DNA of 54,107 bases, taken from Colwellia sp. C2M11 (lineage in GTDB: Bacteria; Pseudomonadota; Gammaproteobacteria; Enterobacterales; Alteromonadaceae). Positions within the stretch are counted from its first letter, which is position 1. Each line of letters starts with the position of its first letter. This document shows, one piece after another, positions 8,503 to 18,840 of the stretch. The stretch spans positions 1-54,107 of the forward strand of contig NZ_JAHKQD010000022.1 in assembly GCF_018860915.1 (NCBI RefSeq). The letters are read 5' to 3'. A model generated the notes under the pieces. The model searched no databases and was not told the origin of the DNA. It was given only the letters and a program-made list of their open reading frames with translations. Made by a program: the position numbers and the translations under genes.

Positions 8503-8929
8503 GTTTTAACGCTCCTAATATAGATTCTGGAATAGCCATAGGTTTTACTTTTTGAGAGTTATGACTTTGAAAGTTAACACAAGCAACACGTACAGTTGCA
8601 GTACATATTAATTGTTGTTCTTGATTTGTTATTTGTTGATTAAACACTAAACTAGCACGTTTTAACGTGGTTATAGTAGAGTTTACCTTAAGTAAATCAT
8701 CTAATTGTGCAGAAGCAATATTATCCATTTCAACCTTTCTGACAACAAAACCAATGTTTTGTTCTAAAAAATTAGTCTGGTTAACACCAAGCTCTCTTAA
8801 CCACTCAGTACGAGCTCGCTCAAAAAACTTTAGATAGTTAGCATAATAAACAATTCCACCTGCATCAGTATCTTCGTAATAAACTCTTAGCGAGTAATTG
8901 TGGCTTGTATTTAATTTTATATTTGACAT
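8492..8929 (-). CDS. ybgC: Acyl-CoA thioesterase YbgC (hotdog fold)
   Basis: 145-residue hotdog thioesterase of the 4-hydroxybenzoyl-CoA thioesterase type. The signature [20 protein letters not shown] holds the catalytic Asp (D20 or D22, in YEDTD). Family members hydrolyse short-chain acyl-CoA or acyl-ACP; a link to phospholipid synthesis has been proposed. It is the first gene of the tol-pal operon and overlaps tolQ. The operon promoter should lie in 8930-9150, but I could not place it convincingly. Confidence 0.94.
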   Translation of the reverse strand: MSNIKLNTSHNYSLRVYYEDTDAGGIVYYANYLKFFERARTEWLRELGVNQTNFLEQNIGFVVRKVEMDNIASAQLDDLLKVNSTITTLKRASLVFNQQITNQEQQLICTATVRVACVNFQSHNSQKVKPMAIPESILGALKRVC

Positions 8930-9166
8930 TTACAACAAGGTTTCTAAGCAATCGACACAAGTGAACATATACTAATAGATAACCTAGTAGACAAACAAGG
9001 CGAAGTTAATGAATATTTACACTTTATATCAAAAAAGTAATTTATTATGTTACGGCTAATTAATGATTAACATTAACAAAGGTGATAATTAGATAAAAGG
9101 CCTTATATAAATTAAAAACAAAATTATTCATTAGTTTTTCTAATGCGAAAAAGTAATTTTATTAGT

Positions 9167-9195
9167 TTGTCACACTAAGTGAACAAACTTATAAT
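9167..9195 (+). promoter_or_regulatory. Strong sigma-70 promoter of the sRNA candidate
   Basis: -35 TTGTCA (9167-9172), 17-bp spacer, consensus -10 TATAAT (9190-9195). It points away from ybgC, and no plausible open reading frame follows before the terminator at 9361. Confidence 0.7.
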
Positions 9196-9202
9196 AATCT
9201 TG

Positions 9203-9388
9203 TTTTCTGGTATAGCCCTTTGCAGTGATAACTTACTCTCCCCTGTATTATTATCATTTATCAGAAAAAGATGAATTGATATTTTTTTGTTTTATCTTTT
9301 CTCGACATGTTTAATGTAATTTCATATAGACTTCCTTCTATCAACTTGATATTTAAGTTGGCCCGCAATAAGTTGCGGGCTTTTTTTT
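9203..9388 (+). ncRNA. Candidate small regulatory RNA, about 185 nt, not recognised
   Basis: The transcript is bounded by a near-consensus promoter (9167-9195) and a strong terminator (9361-9388). Inside are a C-rich stretch ACTCTCCCC (about 9234-9242), an AU-rich middle, and a perfect hairpin CAACTT / AAGTTG (9342-9347, 9355-9360) abutting the terminator stem. The 8-U tail is typical of Hfq-bound RNAs. An ATG at about 9308 opens a short frame, but it runs through the terminator and has no ribosome site. It does not match 6S, Spot 42, GcvB, RyhB or CsrB as I remember them. Evidence is from signals only. Confidence 0.6.
9361..9388 (+). terminator. Rho-independent terminator of the sRNA candidate
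   Basis: GCCCGCAA (9361-9368), loop TAAG, TTGCGGGC (9373-9380), then eight T. The T run exists on the plus strand only, so it does not serve lolE, which converges from the right. Confidence 0.9.
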
Positions 9389-9477
9389 GCTTAAAATTTA
9401 AGATATTTAATGAAGTACATCAATTTAAGTACAGCAAGGGGTAGCATAATTTCTTACGCTTACTCTAATAAAGCAGC

Positions 9478-10839
9478 TTATAATTGCCCTAAAACTTGTG
9501 CTGGTTCAATTTTTGTCGCTCGCCAAGCAGGGTATATGGTAGCAACTAAAGACATCAATAATGCGGTAATTATGGTGATATAGACATCAGATAGATTTAA
9601 CTGACTAGGAATATGATCAATAAAATAAACATCTGCCGATAAAACTTTAACTGTAAATATATTTTCAATAAAGACTACAATATCGGGTAGATTAAGCGCT
9701 AATAGTATTCCGAAGGCCCCGCCAATAGCCGTACCTAGCAAACCATTAACTAGCCCCTGATATATAAAGGTCAACATAATTAATTTATCACTAGATCCCA
9801 TTGTTTTTAAAATCGCAATATCGCCTTTCTTATCATTAACGGCCATAATTAACGTTGATACTATATTGAAACTTGCTACCCCAATCACCAAGATTAGTAC
9901 AATAAACATAACCATGCGTACCATTTGTATATCGTTAAATAAATGCCCTTGCGTACGTGTCCAATCCATAATATAAACATAATGATTAAAATTAGCAGCA
10001 ATAGAGCGAGCGACACTCGGCGCAGAAAAAACATTATCTATTTTAATTCTAATCCCTTGTACTTCATCGTTTTGATAACCTTTAATTTCAGCTGCCTGTG
10101 TCAATGATATATAGGCAAGGGTTTCATCAACAGTACCGCCAAACTTAAATATACCAACAATTTCAACTTGTCTTTTCACTGGTGCAGAAAATAGGTTTTG
10201 ATTACCCAGGTCATTTATTTCAGACATATGACTACTTGGTGGTAGTAAGATCTGTACTTTATCGCCGAGCTTCACTGCTAATTTTTTAGCAACTCCCGCG
10301 CCAATAACAATCCCGTTCCCTAGGTATTCTGTTACCATGGGGTCATTACTTTTTTTACTTTCACCTTGGTTCGATAAAGCATGCCAACTACCTGATACCA
10401 TATAATTTTCAATATCAGATACAAGGGTTTCTAACTGAACATCAACTCCTCTAATTTCCAATGCCTTTAATTGGCTTTGATGCTGCATCATTCCTGTTAA
10501 ATTAATCACCGGAGCGGCGGCAATGACTTCTGGATGACTCGCTATTCGCTTAACATTTAAAGGCCAATTTGATATCGGCTCATCAACCGATATTAATTCA
10601 GCATGAGGAACTATTGATAACAGTTTATTTGCCAATTCACGCTCAAAACCATTCATAGCACTTAAAGCGATAATTAATACCATAGTGCCCAAGGCAATAC
10701 CAAGAGTAGAAGAAGCAGAGATAAAAGTAGAAAAACCATGTCCATTGCGACTTCGTACATAACGTAAAGCTAAAAAAATACTTAATGGGGTAAATATAGG
10801 GTATTTGCCACTTTTATGAGAGGTTGTTAATTTATCCAT
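9478..10839 (-). CDS. lolE: Lipoprotein-releasing ABC transporter permease LolE
   Basis: Inner-membrane subunit of LolCDE, which extracts outer-membrane lipoproteins and passes them to LolA. The 453 residues have an N-terminal transmembrane helix (about 42-65, GIALGTMVLIIALSAMNGFE), a large periplasmic domain (about 70-310), and three C-terminal helices with the FtsX-type core (FNIVSTLIMAVNDKKGDIAILKTMG). It is longer than typical (about 415) through periplasmic insertions near 150-165 and 200-215. It is assigned LolE rather than LolC because it is the third gene, after lolD; the two paralogues are similar. Confidence 0.85.
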   Translation of the reverse strand: MDKLTTSHKSGKYPIFTPLSIFLALRYVRSRNGHGFSTFISASSTLGIALGTMVLIIALSAMNGFERELANKLLSIVPHAELISVDEPISNWPLNVKRIASHPEVIAAAPVINLTGMMQHQSQLKALEIRGVDVQLETLVSDIENYMVSGSWHALSNQGESKKSNDPMVTEYLGNGIVIGAGVAKKLAVKLGDKVQILLPPSSHMSEINDLGNQNLFSAPVKRQVEIVGIFKFGGTVDETLAYISLTQAAEIKGYQNDEVQGIRIKIDNVFSAPSVARSIAANFNHYVYIMDWTRTQGHLFNDIQMVRMVMFIVLILVIGVASFNIVSTLIMAVNDKKGDIAILKTMGSSDKLIMLTFIYQGLVNGLLGTAIGGAFGILLALNLPDIVVFIENIFTVKVLSADVYFIDHIPSQLNLSDVYITIITALLMSLVATIYPAWRATKIEPAQVLGQL

Positions 10840-10850
10840 AGCTTATTAAC

Positions 10851-11552
10851 TCAGTTACTTACAACATTATGTTGTACAAAGTTCGATAACTTGCCATGGT
10901 CTAATTGTAATTGTCTGTCCATACGCATCGCTAGCGAAATATCATGTGTAACAACAACAAAACTGGTTTGCACAGTTTTATTAAGACTACGGATCAATTG
11001 ATATATCTGTTCAGCGGTATCGCTATCTAAATTGCCTGTTGGTTCATCAGCTAAAATCAATGAAGGTTTAGTCACTAATGCTCTAGCAATAGCTGTACGT
11101 TGCCTTTCACCACCCGACAATTCACTCGGTCTGTGATTAAAACGATGAGCTAACCCTACCTGTGATAGTACTTCTGAGGCAGAAGCTATCGCTTGCTTGG
11201 GCTTGTTCCCTCGAATTAATAAAGGCATAGCTACGTTTTCAAGGGCGGTAAACTCCATCATCAGATGATGAAATTGATAAATAAAGCCTATATGTTGATT
11301 ACGAAAAGTCGCTCTTTCTTTATCCGATAAACTTAAAATATTAACATCATTGATAAAAACTTCACCTGAACTAGGTAAATCTAAAGCGCCGGCAAGGTGT
11401 AAAAAAGTACTCTTGCCACAACCCGAGCTACCCACAATGGCAAGTAGCTCGCCTTTTTCAACTGTTAGCTCTAATTTATCCAAAATCTTAGTTTCTATAT
11501 CGCCCTGCTTATATGATTTAGATAATTGACTACAATGTAATACTTTACTCAT
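10851..11552 (-). CDS. lolD: Lipoprotein-releasing ABC transporter ATPase LolD
   Basis: 233-residue ATPase driving lipoprotein extraction by LolC/LolE. Walker [10 protein letters not shown] (about 42-50), ABC signature LSGGERQR (about 146-153), Walker [13 protein letters not shown] and the switch histidine in VVTHD are all present. The [18 protein letters not shown] motif is typical of LolD/MacB-type ATPases. It overlaps the end of lolC by 8 bp and is 11 bp before lolE. Confidence 0.95.
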   Translation of the reverse strand: MSKVLHCSQLSKSYKQGDIETKILDKLELTVEKGELLAIVGSSGCGKSTFLHLAGALDLPSSGEVFINDVNILSLSDKERATFRNQHIGFIYQFHHLMMEFTALENVAMPLLIRGNKPKQAIASASEVLSQVGLAHRFNHRPSELSGGERQRTAIARALVTKPSLILADEPTGNLDSDTAEQIYQLIRSLNKTVQTSFVVVTHDISLAMRMDRQLQLDHGKLSNFVQHNVVSN

Positions 11553-12807
11553 TACGTAAAACCTCTGCTGGTTGGGTTTTTGATGCTTGAAAAGCTGGAT
11601 ATAACGTAGCGATGAAGCTCATCCCTAAAGCTGATAGAACAATAACAACAACATTTACTAATTCCAGCTGTACAGGTAAAGCTTGCATAGCATAGCCACT
11701 ACCTAATATATTCACCCCTAATGCTGACAATATTTCATTTAAATTTAACGCAATTAATACACCTAAAATACTACCGATCATCGCTCCCCATAGACCATTT
11801 ACCATGCCTTGAGTAATAAATATTTTAACTATCCCAGCTCTAGACAGACCTAATGTTTGCAATATACCTATTTCACCTTGTTTTTCAACAACTACCATAA
11901 CTAGTGCTGATACAATATTAAAAGCAGCAACAGCAACAATTAAACTAAGCATTAGCCACATCATTTTTTTCTCCATATTAACAGCAGAGAAAAGTGCTCC
12001 TTGAGTTTCACTCCAGGTGGTATAAGTTAATTTATTCAACGCGGTTGTCTGCAAGTTAGCCGCTGTTAATGTATTCACCACTTGCTGCGCATTAAAAGCA
12101 TCATCCAAATACAGTCGTAATTGATCAATGCCATCAGCAGTTCTACGTAATAATTTGGCACCTGATTCGCTATGAACATAAACCATTGACCCATCAACTT
12201 GAGAGCCAACATCGAAAATGCCACGAATAACAAATTTACGTTGTACGGGAATTCTCCCCATCGGTGTAAAAATAGTTTTATTAGGTAAAACAAGGCGAAC
12301 AGTATCGTTTATTGTTACTTTTAATTTTCTTGCCAGGGATTGGCCAATAACAATGCTATAGGGATGTTCGGATAAGCTATTTAAAGAGCCACTTATCATA
12401 TGAGTACTGATAATGTTTTTTTGCTCAAATTCAGGGATAATCCCTTGCAATAAAACACCTTGTAAGTTTTTTGACGATTGAATAAGCGCTTCGCTACTTA
12501 AAAAAGGAGTTACCTGTTCAACATGCTTTTGTTTTAGTAGCTCTTCCCTTAAGGCAGGCCAGGAGTCAAAATTATTGGGCTTTGAATCATTTAAGTCTTG
12601 CGCAACAATTACATGTGGCACAATACCTAAAATACGTTTTTTTAGCTCCCCTTCAAAACCATTCATCACAGACACTACGGTAATAAGCGACGCTACACCT
12701 AGCAAAATGCCAACGGTTGAAAAGAAAGTAATAAATGAGATAAAGCCAGTACGCTTTTTACTACGGCTATAACGTAGTCCAATAAATAGGCTAACAGGTT
12801 GAAACAT
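11545..12807 (-). CDS. lolC: Lipoprotein-releasing ABC transporter permease LolC
   Basis: 420-residue permease. One N-terminal transmembrane helix (about 28-50), a periplasmic MacB-like domain (which in LolC recruits LolA), and three C-terminal helices with FNIVSALVMVVVEKQGEIGILQTLG. It is the first gene of lolCDE; the 182-bp gap to the divergent PilZ gene should hold its promoter. Confidence 0.9.
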   Translation of the reverse strand: MFQPVSLFIGLRYSRSKKRTGFISFITFFSTVGILLGVASLITVVSVMNGFEGELKKRILGIVPHVIVAQDLNDSKPNNFDSWPALREELLKQKHVEQVTPFLSSEALIQSSKNLQGVLLQGIIPEFEQKNIISTHMISGSLNSLSEHPYSIVIGQSLARKLKVTINDTVRLVLPNKTIFTPMGRIPVQRKFVIRGIFDVGSQVDGSMVYVHSESGAKLLRRTADGIDQLRLYLDDAFNAQQVVNTLTAANLQTTALNKLTYTTWSETQGALFSAVNMEKKMMWLMLSLIVAVAAFNIVSALVMVVVEKQGEIGILQTLGLSRAGIVKIFITQGMVNGLWGAMIGSILGVLIALNLNEILSALGVNILGSGYAMQALPVQLELVNVVVIVLSALGMSFIATLYPAFQASKTQPAEVLRNE

Positions 12808-12997
12808 TTAATTATTGTTACTGAAATTATAAAATAAAATAGATAATCAAGCATAACACAGCCTGCGATTATTTAACGTTTTACTTGTTAGAAAGTATGT
12901 CTAAATAGTTCTATATCTGCTATAACCTTATAATTAAATACGATTTTTAAACACTTAAGCTAAGTAGTATAAAATTCATATAATTAAAGTGACAACA

Positions 12998-13603
12998 ATG
13001 AATAAAGAAACAACAGCGCAAAAGCTAATAAAATATAATGAGTTTTTTTCGATTGAACATGATTTTTCAATTAACATAGTAGCCATTGATAGAAATAAAC
13101 ACATAACTTATGACGAATTTATAAACAACATGCCAACGCCATTTAAAATGGCCAGTGACATGTCGAGTTTAGATCAAGCTGCGTTACGTCCACTACAAGC
13201 GTTGTCAGGTGTGGCGAGTAAGTTAGTTGAATTTTTAAATCATCAATCAAATAAAATTGATTTATTGATTGGCTACATCCTACAACAAGAAGATGATGAA
13301 GCGCACAGATATCAAGGTATCAAGTTTGGTGGTGGTGGTTTATTATTTACTGCAAATAAATCTTTTGAATTATCACAACTTCTAGAGTTAAAAGTTTTTC
13401 TACAAAACGAAAATCATGCTGTTTATTGTTATGGTGAAGTTATTGAAATAGAAGAAGTTGATAAAGATTATTTACATAAGGTTATTTTTCACTTTATACG
13501 TGAAGACGATAGAGAAATACTAGTACGAAGCAGCTTACATGAGCAATCGAAACAACTTCAAGCGCTGGCTTTACAAAGAAATCAAGAAGATAAGAAAAAC
13601 TAA
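12998..13603 (+). CDS. PilZ domain protein
   Basis: About 201 residues and cytoplasmic. The N-terminal part (about 1-95) has no recognised fold. The C-terminal part (about 100-190) resembles the divergent PilZ domains common in Alteromonadales (GGGGLLFTANKSFELSQLLELKVFL, then a conserved EDDREILVR...HEQSKQLQALALQ tail). PilZ domains often bind c-di-GMP, but the canonical RxxxR...DxSxxG motif is not clear here. I chose the ATG at 12998; a GTG at 12989 is possible, and neither has a strong Shine-Dalgarno. It is divergent from lolC. Confidence 0.7.
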   Translation: MNKETTAQKLIKYNEFFSIEHDFSINIVAIDRNKHITYDEFINNMPTPFKMASDMSSLDQAALRPLQALSGVASKLVEFLNHQSNKIDLLIGYILQQEDDEAHRYQGIKFGGGGLLFTANKSFELSQLLELKVFLQNENHAVYCYGEVIEIEEVDKDYLHKVIFHFIREDDREILVRSSLHEQSKQLQALALQRNQEDKKN

Positions 13604-13633
13604 GCACAATAATATCCTTATTATTTAGTGCTT
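13602..13633. terminator. Possible bidirectional terminator between convergent genes
   Basis: AAGCACAATAAT (13602-13613) pairs with ATTATT plus GTGCTT (13620-13633) with a 2-nt bulge. T runs on either side are weak. It sits between the PilZ gene and the RHH gene. Confidence 0.4.
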
Positions 13634-13679
13634 GTAAGTTATCTTAATAATAGTAAAAAGCATATTGCTTAATTCAATT

Positions 13680-13871
13680 TTAATCCTTGTTATCTTCAAC
13701 GATCGTTATCGTTTTTTGAATTAGTTTTACTCTGCCTGAATCAACTAATGCTTTTCGTAATACATATTCAATTTGAGCATTAACACTGCGAAGTTCATCG
13801 TCTGACCAACGCTGCATTGCTGCCAATACATCAGGGTTTATTCTTAATGGAAAGCTTTTTTTAGCCGCCAT
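13680..13871 (-). CDS. Arc-like ribbon-helix-helix DNA-binding protein
   Basis: A 63-residue basic protein. KSFPLRINPDVLAAMQRWSDDE followed by NAQIEYVLRKAL matches the Arc/MetJ fold: a beta strand with alternating DNA-contacting residues, then two helices. It lies 30 bp after the SPFH gene on the same strand and is probably cotranscribed and translationally linked. Small RHH proteins often act as autorepressors or antitoxins, but no toxin-like partner is seen here. Confidence 0.75.
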   Translation of the reverse strand: MAAKKSFPLRINPDVLAAMQRWSDDELRSVNAQIEYVLRKALVDSGRVKLIQKTITIVEDNKD

Positions 13872-13901
13872 AATAACTCCTATAGTAATTTTTTATTGCG
13901 G

Positions 13902-14747
13902 CTAATAAAGACTGCCAGTATTTACAACAGGTTGTGTACTTTTATCACTACATAACACGACCAGTAGATTACTTACCATAGCGGCTTTGCGCTCTTCATC
14001 AAGCTCAACTATTGATTTTTCAGAAAGTTGCGTTAATGCCATTTCAACCATACCAACAGCGCCATCAACAATTAGCCTTCTAGCAGCAATGATCGCCGAC
14101 GCTTGTTGTCGCTGTAGCATAGCGTTAGCAATTTCTGGTGCATAAGCTAAATGACTAATACGGGCTTCATGTACTTTAACACCGGCTTTTTCTAGCCTTT
14201 CTTGTATCTCACATTTTAATGCTTCAGAAACTTCTTTTGAATGGCTTCTTAAAGCAATTTCGTCGCCGTCATGTTGATCATAAGGGTAGCTAGTCGCCAT
14301 ATTTCGTAATGCTGATTCACTTTGTATATTCACAAAACTAATATAATCATCAACTTCAAACATCGCTTCAGCTGTATCACCTACAGACCAAACAACAACA
14401 GTCGCTATTTCTATAGGATTACCATGATTATCATTCACTTTCATTTGGTTTGATTCAAAATTTCGAACTCTAAGTGAAATGTTTTTACGTTTGAAGAAAG
14501 GAATACTCCAGCGTAAACCATTAGACTTTACAGTACCAACATAACTACCGAAAAAAGTCATCACTTTCCCCTGATTAGGCTGCACCATAAAAAAACCAGG
14601 TAATATAAATATGATAAACACAATGCCAACAAAGGATAAAACCCCAACATTATAATTAATAACTTGACTCACAACCGCTCCTATAATTATCAATAATGCC
14701 AAAAAAACACTATAGCCATTGATTGAAAAACCTTTCTTCTCTTTCAT
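13902..14747 (-). CDS. SPFH/Band 7 (stomatin/prohibitin-like) membrane protein
   Basis: 281 residues. Two hydrophobic segments at the N-terminus (about 10-30 and 33-55) are followed by an SPFH domain (about 55-210; [56 protein letters not shown]). A coiled-coil flotillin-like region carries the family motif [27 protein letters not shown] proteins form membrane rings or scaffolds, often controlling proteases such as FtsH. It is the upstream gene of a two-gene unit with the RHH protein. Confidence 0.88.
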   Translation of the reverse strand: MKEKKGFSINGYSVFLALLIIIGAVVSQVINYNVGVLSFVGIVFIIFILPGFFMVQPNQGKVMTFFGSYVGTVKSNGLRWSIPFFKRKNISLRVRNFESNQMKVNDNHGNPIEIATVVVWSVGDTAEAMFEVDDYISFVNIQSESALRNMATSYPYDQHDGDEIALRSHSKEVSEALKCEIQERLEKAGVKVHEARISHLAYAPEIANAMLQRQQASAIIAARRLIVDGAVGMVEMALTQLSEKSIVELDEERKAAMVSNLLVVLCSDKSTQPVVNTGSLY

Positions 14748-14852
14748 ATTTATTCCTTAAAAAAACAATTGTGACATCAAAATGATATCATAATTATCTA
14801 CTAATAATTAATGTTGTCAATTAAAAATGATCAATACCACTAAGTAGAAGGC

Positions 14853-14889
14853 ATAAAAAAACCCAACATTACTATTAATGTTGGGTTTA
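14853..14889 (-). terminator. Terminator downstream of greA
   Basis: AACCCAACATTA / TAATGTTGGGTT forms a 12-bp stem with a 4-nt loop, followed on the minus strand by seven T. It separates greA from the SPFH/RHH unit. Confidence 0.88.
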
Positions 14890-14955
14890 AAAAGCCTTAT
14901 ATCTTATTTATATTAGTGGCTATGCTAATATAAAACACTAACTCGAGGTTATCGA

Positions 14956-15432
14956 TTAGATATGATCTACGGCCATAATTTCGTATTCAACCACACCACC
15001 TGGTGTTGAGATTTCAATTTCACTATCAACAGTTTTTCCTATTAGGCCACGTGCAATAGGTGAATTTATAGAAATTCTGTTTTGTTTAATATCTGCTTCG
15101 TCATCACCAACAATTTGATATTTAACTTCTTCTTCAGTATCAATATTAAGTAAAGTAACGGTAACACCAAATATAACTTTACCTGTATTAGTAATTTTAG
15201 TTACATCGATAATCTGTACATTACCTAACTTACCTTCAATTTCTTGAATACGGCCTTCACAGAAACTCTGTTGCTCACGAGCGGCATGATATTCAGCATT
15301 CTCTTTTAAATCACCATGTTCGCGCGCTGTTGCTATGTCAGAAACAATTCTAGGACGTTTGACTGTTTTTAAATAATTTAATTCTTCACGTAACGCATCA
15401 GCGCCGTGAACTGTCATTGGATATTGACTCAT
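14956..15432 (-). CDS. greA: Transcription elongation factor GreA
   Basis: GreA enters the RNA polymerase secondary channel and stimulates cleavage of backtracked RNA. 158 residues: an N-terminal coiled coil (about 1-75) whose tip carries the acidic pair ([19 protein letters not shown]41/E44 region) and a C-terminal FKBP-like domain ([21 protein letters not shown]). The frame is open upstream to 15513, but the family starts at MSQYPMT, so I chose the ATG at 15432. It lies downstream of carB on the same strand, with its own terminator. Confidence 0.96.
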   Translation of the reverse strand: MSQYPMTVHGADALREELNYLKTVKRPRIVSDIATAREHGDLKENAEYHAAREQQSFCEGRIQEIEGKLGNVQIIDVTKITNTGKVIFGVTVTLLNIDTEEEVKYQIVGDDEADIKQNRISINSPIARGLIGKTVDSEIEISTPGGVVEYEIMAVDHI

Positions 15433-15586
15433 AATTTTAATCTTATCTTTTATGTAAAATGAAATAAGTGCGAGTAACAAAGCTCGTTTAGCTAAAAGCA
15501 AAACGGAACACATAGCTTAGTAATTCATATAACTACTAAGTATGTATTCCAACAGTGCTTGTGCTTAAAAAAGCAAGTTAGTCTGC

Positions 15587-18500
15587 TTATTTACAACGCT
15601 TATGTAATTCTTGGATAGACGTAACAGTATTTCTATCATCAGCAGCATGCGCTTGACAAGCTGCAAATGCAGCATTTAGTGTTGTAGTATATGCCACTTT
15701 ATAGCGCAATGCTCCACCACGTAATACTTTAGAATCTTCAATCGCTTTACGCCCTTCGGTAGTATTGATGATATAAGTATATTCACTGTTTTTAATTCTA
15801 TCAAGAATGTGTGGGCGACCTTCATGTACTTTATTAACTAAACGAACGGGTACATTAGCTTCACCTAAGATAATTGCTGTACCGTGTGTTGCATCAAGTT
15901 CATAACCTAAAGCAACCATTTGTTTAGCTAGTTCAACTACACGTACTTTATCAGAATTACGAACAGAAATTAATGCCCTACCCGACTTAGGTACAGATAC
16001 CCCAGCACCTAAATTAGCTTTAGCATAGGCTTCTTCAAAAGTATTGCCGACCCCCATTACTTCACCTGTAGAACGCATTTCAGGACCAACTAATGGATCA
16101 CTACCATGGAATTTGTTAAAAGGAATAACCACTTCTTTTACAGAGTAAAATGGTGGGATAACTTCTTCAGTAATACCTTGTTCGGTAAGCGATTTTCCAG
16201 CCATCACACGAGCACCAACTTTCGCTAAAGGTATAGATGTCGCTTTTGAAACAAATGGCACGGTACGCGCTGCTCTAGGATTTACTTCGATTAAGTAAAC
16301 CTGATCACCTTTAACAGCCATTTGTGTATTCATTAATCCAATCACACCTAGCTCAAACGCTAGATCTGTTACTTGCTTGCGCATAACATCTTGAATTTCT
16401 TGGCTTAGGCTATAAGCAGGTAATGAGCAAGCACTGTCACCAGAGTGAACCCCTGCTTGTTCAATATGTTGCATAATGCCACCAATAACAACTCTTTCAC
16501 CATCGCAGATAAGGTCGATATCAACTTCAATAGCATCATCTAAGAAGTGGTCTAATAACACAGGAGAATCATTTGATACACTTACGGCTTCTGTCATATA
16601 ACGACGTAAGTCTTCTAAATCATAGACAATTTCCATTGCTCGACCACCTAGTACATAAGATGGACGAACAACTAATGGAAAACCAATAGCTTCAGCCTTT
16701 GCCATTGCTTCATCTAATGATGTAACAGTCGCATTCTCAGGTTGTAATAAGCCTAAACGATCAACCGCTTGTTGGAAACGCTCTCTATCTTCTGCACGAT
16801 CAATCGCATCTGGAGAGGTACCAATAATTGGAACACCAGCAGCTTCTAAAGCACGTGCCAGCTTAAGTGGTGTTTGACCACCATACTGGACAATAACACC
16901 TTTTGGCTTTTCAATTCGAACAATTTCAAGTACATCTTCAAAAGTAATGGACTCAAAATATAATCTGTCTGATGTATCGTAATCTGTTGAAACTGTTTCA
17001 GGGTTACAGTTAACCATGATTGTTTCATAGCCGTCTTCACGTAATGCTAAGGCAGCATGAACACAACAGTAGTCAAACTCAATACCTTGTCCGATACGAT
17101 TTGGCCCACCACCTAAAATCATAATTGATTCTTTGTCTGTAGGATTCGCTTCACATTCTTCATCATAAGTTGAATACATATAAGCAGTGTCTGAGCTAAA
17201 TTCTGCAGCACATGTATCGACTCGTTTGTAAACTGGGAAAATATTCGCATTATGACGCTTTTTACGAATCTCAGCTTCTGCAACACCAATAACATCAGCA
17301 AGACGAGCATCAGCAAAACCTTTACGTTTAAGTTTACGTAAATAGTCTGCATTCAGTATTTTCAATCCGCCTTCAGCTACTTTGGCTTCCTCTAAAACGA
17401 TGTCTTCTATTTGTACTAGGAACCAACGATCAATTTTCGTTAAACGGAATACATCATCAACCGTTAAACCTAAACGGAATGCATCGGCAACATACCAAAT
17501 TCTGTCAGAGCCAGCTTCTTGTAACTCATGCATAATTTTGGTTTTAGCACCAGGTTGCGTTACATCAACCATAGAGTCGAAACCATTTACGCCAACTTCT
17601 AAACCACGTAATGCTTTTTGCATTGATTCTTGCTGATTACGGCCAATAGCCATAACTTCACCAACTGATTTCATTTGCGTCGTTAATCGGTCTTCACAAC
17701 CAGCAAATTTTTCAAAGTTAAAGCGTGGTATTTTAGTCACTACATAATCAATTGTAGGTTCAAATGATGCTGGTGTTTTGCCGCCAGTAATATCATTTGT
17801 TAATTCATCAAGCGTATATCCTACCGCTAATTTTGCTGCGATTTTAGCAATAGGGAAACCTGTTGCTTTAGATGCAAGCGCCGATGAACGTGATACACGA
17901 GGGTTCATTTCTATAATAACCATACGACCGGTATCTGGACAAACACCAAACTGTACGTTTGAGCCACCTGTTTCAACACCAATCTCACGTAGCACGGCTA
18001 GTGAAGCATTACGCATAATTTGGTATTCTTTGTCTGTTAACGTTTGTGCTGGCGCAACCGTTATAGAATCACCGGTATGAATCCCCATAGGATCGAAGTT
18101 TTCAATTGAACAAATAATGATACAATTATCATTTTTGTCACGAACCACTTCCATTTCGTATTCTTTCCAACCAATTAATGATTCATCAATTAATAACTCT
18201 GATGTTGGTGAAAGATCTAAACCTCGCGTACAAATATCATTAAACTCTTCAATATTATAAGCAATACCACCACCTGAACCACCCATCGTAAATGAAGGAC
18301 GAATTATACAAGGGAAACCTAAGTTTTTGCTTGCTGCATGTGCTTCTTCAATCGTGTGAACAATTTCAGCACGTGGCGTTTCTAAGCCAATGGCTTTCAT
18401 CGCTTTGTCGAAACGACTGCGATCTTCTGCTTTATCAATTGCATCAGCAGTAGCACCAATCATTTCAACATTAAATTCTTTTAATACACCTTGCGCCTCA

Positions 18501-18805
18501 AGTTCAAGTGCACAATTCAATGCAGTTTGACCACCCATAGTTGGTAGTACCGCACAAGGACGTTCTTTTTCAATAATTTTTCTAACAACCTCCCAATGAA
18601 TAGGCTCGATATAAGTTGCATCAGCCATATCGGGGTCAGTCATAATTGTTGCAGGGTTAGAGTTAACCAAAATAACTCGGTAACCTTCTTCACGTAATGC
18701 TTTACATGCTTGCGCACCTGAATAATCGAATTCACAAGCTTGACCAATAACAATTGGGCCTGCACCTAAGATCAAGATACTTTTTAAATCTGTTCTTTTT
18801 GCCAT
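15587..18805 (-). CDS. carB: Carbamoyl-phosphate synthase large subunit
   Basis: 1072 residues, full length. It makes carbamoyl phosphate for arginine and pyrimidine synthesis from bicarbonate, ammonia (channelled from CarA) and two ATP. Two homologous halves each hold an ATP-grasp domain; the motifs [10 protein letters not shown] and [10 protein letters not shown] mark the carboxyphosphate and carbamoyl-phosphate sites. An oligomerisation region lies near 400-550, and the C-terminal MGS-like allosteric domain (about 935-1072) ends HKRCK. It is 35 bp downstream of carA. Confidence 0.98.
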   Translation of the reverse strand: MAKRTDLKSILILGAGPIVIGQACEFDYSGAQACKALREEGYRVILVNSNPATIMTDPDMADATYIEPIHWEVVRKIIEKERPCAVLPTMGGQTALNCALELEAQGVLKEFNVEMIGATADAIDKAEDRSRFDKAMKAIGLETPRAEIVHTIEEAHAASKNLGFPCIIRPSFTMGGSGGGIAYNIEEFNDICTRGLDLSPTSELLIDESLIGWKEYEMEVVRDKNDNCIIICSIENFDPMGIHTGDSITVAPAQTLTDKEYQIMRNASLAVLREIGVETGGSNVQFGVCPDTGRMVIIEMNPRVSRSSALASKATGFPIAKIAAKLAVGYTLDELTNDITGGKTPASFEPTIDYVVTKIPRFNFEKFAGCEDRLTTQMKSVGEVMAIGRNQQESMQKALRGLEVGVNGFDSMVDVTQPGAKTKIMHELQEAGSDRIWYVADAFRLGLTVDDVFRLTKIDRWFLVQIEDIVLEEAKVAEGGLKILNADYLRKLKRKGFADARLADVIGVAEAEIRKKRHNANIFPVYKRVDTCAAEFSSDTAYMYSTYDEECEANPTDKESIMILGGGPNRIGQGIEFDYCCVHAALALREDGYETIMVNCNPETVSTDYDTSDRLYFESITFEDVLEIVRIEKPKGVIVQYGGQTPLKLARALEAAGVPIIGTSPDAIDRAEDRERFQQAVDRLGLLQPENATVTSLDEAMAKAEAIGFPLVVRPSYVLGGRAMEIVYDLEDLRRYMTEAVSVSNDSPVLLDHFLDDAIEVDIDLICDGERVVIGGIMQHIEQAGVHSGDSACSLPAYSLSQEIQDVMRKQVTDLAFELGVIGLMNTQMAVKGDQVYLIEVNPRAARTVPFVSKATSIPLAKVGARVMAGKSLTEQGITEEVIPPFYSVKEVVIPFNKFHGSDPLVGPEMRSTGEVMGVGNTFEEAYAKANLGAGVSVPKSGRALISVRNSDKVRVVELAKQMVALGYELDATHGTAIILGEANVPVRLVNKVHEGRPHILDRIKNSEYTYIINTTEGRKAIEDSKVLRGGALRYKVAYTTTLNAAFAACQAHAADDRNTVTSIQELHKRCK

Positions 18806-18840
18806 GTCTCTATTCTCTCTTCTCTTGTCAAGGGTGTGGG

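Noticed and set aside
9308..9450. Short open frame starting within the sRNA candidate
   Set aside because: It reads through the strong terminator and has no ribosome site.
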